From contig SBHC01000010.1 in assembly GCA_006226375.1 (NCBI GenBank), positions 610,492 through 674,491 on the forward strand: DNA of 64,000 bases. The letters run 5' to 3'. The position numbers and the translations under genes were made by a program. This stretch comes from Deltaproteobacteria bacterium (GTDB lineage: Bacteria; Myxococcota_C; UBA6777). The notes beneath the pieces were generated by a model, which saw nothing but the letters and a program-made list of their open reading frames with translations, was not told the DNA's origin and did not search any database. Positions 63,308 through 64,000 of this stretch are shown in pieces; the stretch's first letter is position 1; each line of letters starts with the position of its first letter.

Positions 63308-64000
63308 TTAGAGTTCCCAGGTTTGGCGGAGCATGGGAAGAAGAAACTCGGCGGCCTGGGTGTCGCCGGACATAAGAGCAGATTGGGCCAACTCAGCAAT
63401 TTGCAACGCAGAGCTAAAGTCTTGGTAGACTGTCATCCGACGGCCTTGCTCCATCCCCATTTGAAGAGTCATATCGACCATCACATCGAGAGTATCGTGA
63501 CCTTGGCCCTGCTCTTCTGCCTGGAGATTTTCAGCTGTCAGACGCTGCTCAAAGGGCATCACCAACATTCCCATACCCATAGGAACCATCAACATTTCCA
63601 TCGGCATGACAGGACCATACCAGGGAATGTCAAAACCGGGATGGATGGGCTCCATGTTGTAGGTCTGCTCCAGCAGTCCTCGCAGCGGCGCAGCCAACTC
63701 CTCCATCGACACAGGCAGGTCATCAGCAGGCCAGTCCATTTGACCGTTGGGTTGCATTAAGGAACCCATTGCGCCGCCCATCATCGGGTTGCGAACGCTG
63801 CTGATAAAACCGTTCAGCGCTTGCAACGCCTGATCGCTGTCTTGGTTGGCGAAGGCGCTCTCCAACGCATCAAGCTGCTGGTTGGCCTGCTGGAGTCCAG
63901 GGCTGGACATCACTGCCCTACGCCCCTGCTCCATCCCCAGCTGCATGCCGATTCCCATAATCACATCCAGGGGATCGCGGCCGTACATTTGCTCGCTTTG
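63308..64000 (-). CDS. Met-rich protein with duplicated segment (5' part outside window), function unknown
   Basis: The frame is open to the right edge of the window, so the true start may lie outside; the first Met in view is at 63988 with no clear ribosome-binding site. About 230 residues are visible. An internal duplication is plain: LDVIMGIGMQLGMEQGRRAV near the start and LDVMVDMTLQMGMEQGRRMT near the end, each followed by a helical stretch (QANQQLDALESAFANQD; ALQIAELAQSALMSGDTQ). Between them is a Met/Pro-rich hydrophobic segment (VMPMEMLMVPMGMGMLVMPF). I recognise no family. The high Met content could mean a flexible hydrophobic surface or metal binding, but this is a guess. Confidence 0.7.
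   Translation of the reverse strand, partial: QSEQMYGRDPLDVIMGIGMQLGMEQGRRAVMSSPGLQQANQQLDALESAFANQDSDQALQALNGFISSVRNPMMGGAMGSLMQPNGQMDWPADDLPVSMEELAAPLRGLLEQTYNMEPIHPGFDIPWYGPVMPMEMLMVPMGMGMLVMPFEQRLTAENLQAEEQGQGHDTLDVMVDMTLQMGMEQGRRMTVYQDFSSALQIAELAQSALMSGDTQAAEFLLPMLRQTWEL

Noticed and set aside
1-64000. CRISPR arrays, insertion sequences, prophage, tRNA and rRNA genes
   Set aside because: No regularly spaced repeats, transposase or integrase motifs, or tRNA/rRNA-like sequences were seen by eye on either strand. A tRNA scan and repeat search would be needed to exclude short or diverged elements.

Overview
The window is about 64 kb of a bacterial chromosome of moderate G+C. It is densely coded and carries no phage, insertion sequence, CRISPR array, tRNA or rRNA that I can recognise. 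The gene content points to a Gram-negative, myxobacteria-like lineage (Myxococcota or a relative of the old Deltaproteobacteria). Signs are a Hanks-type Ser/Thr kinase, a lipoprotein with MopE-type metal-binding motifs, a zinc-ribbon/GYF/TPR membrane protein, a TonB-dependent receptor, FG-GAP/ASPIC proteins, and a single-chain, eukaryote-like acetyl-CoA carboxylase. The taxon is an inference from gene content only.

Layout. 1-7.4 kb: end of a glutathione peroxidase gene, a TM2-domain membrane protein, a Ser/Thr kinase with a C-terminal membrane anchor, a small helical protein, a PilT-like ATPase, a 24-codon leader-like ORF and the GTPase gene rsgA. 7.6-13.4 kb: the giant carboxylase. 13.5-17.1 kb (minus): a leucine-rich-repeat protein, a truncated phosphodiester-glycosidase domain and an L,D-transpeptidase-like protein. 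17.3-20.9 kb (plus): a Lys-rich exported protein and the MopE-motif protein. 20.9-28.5 kb (minus): an FG-GAP/ASPIC protein, a TonB-dependent receptor and a lipoprotein.

28.5-44.3 kb (minus): a merged str-S10-spc-alpha ribosomal operon from rpsL to rplQ, including secY, map, rpmJ and rpoA. It lacks fusA, tuf, rpsN, adk, infA and rpsD at their usual positions. A near-consensus promoter (TTGACA-17-TATAAA) lies about 390 nt upstream of rpsL. A second (TTGACA-17-TATAAG), overlapped by an inverted repeat, lies before rpsQ. Several spacers hold strong stem-loops.

44.8-53 kb: an N-acetylmuramoyl-L-alanine amidase, divergent thiI, the zinc-ribbon/GYF/TPR protein, a Nudix hydrolase and a Cys-rich lipoprotein. 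53-61.3 kb (minus): an outer-membrane beta-barrel protein followed by two tandem paralogous lipoprotein zinc metalloproteases, probably one operon for the cell surface. 61.8-64 kb: a small Gly/aromatic-rich protein, a radical SAM protein of the PA0069 type and the end of a Met-rich protein with a duplicated segment.

The best candidates for something little described are the beta-barrel plus twin metalloprotease operon, the zinc-ribbon/GYF/TPR protein, the single-chain carboxylase, and several regulatory-looking inverted repeats. All functional calls rest on motifs read by eye; no database search was possible.
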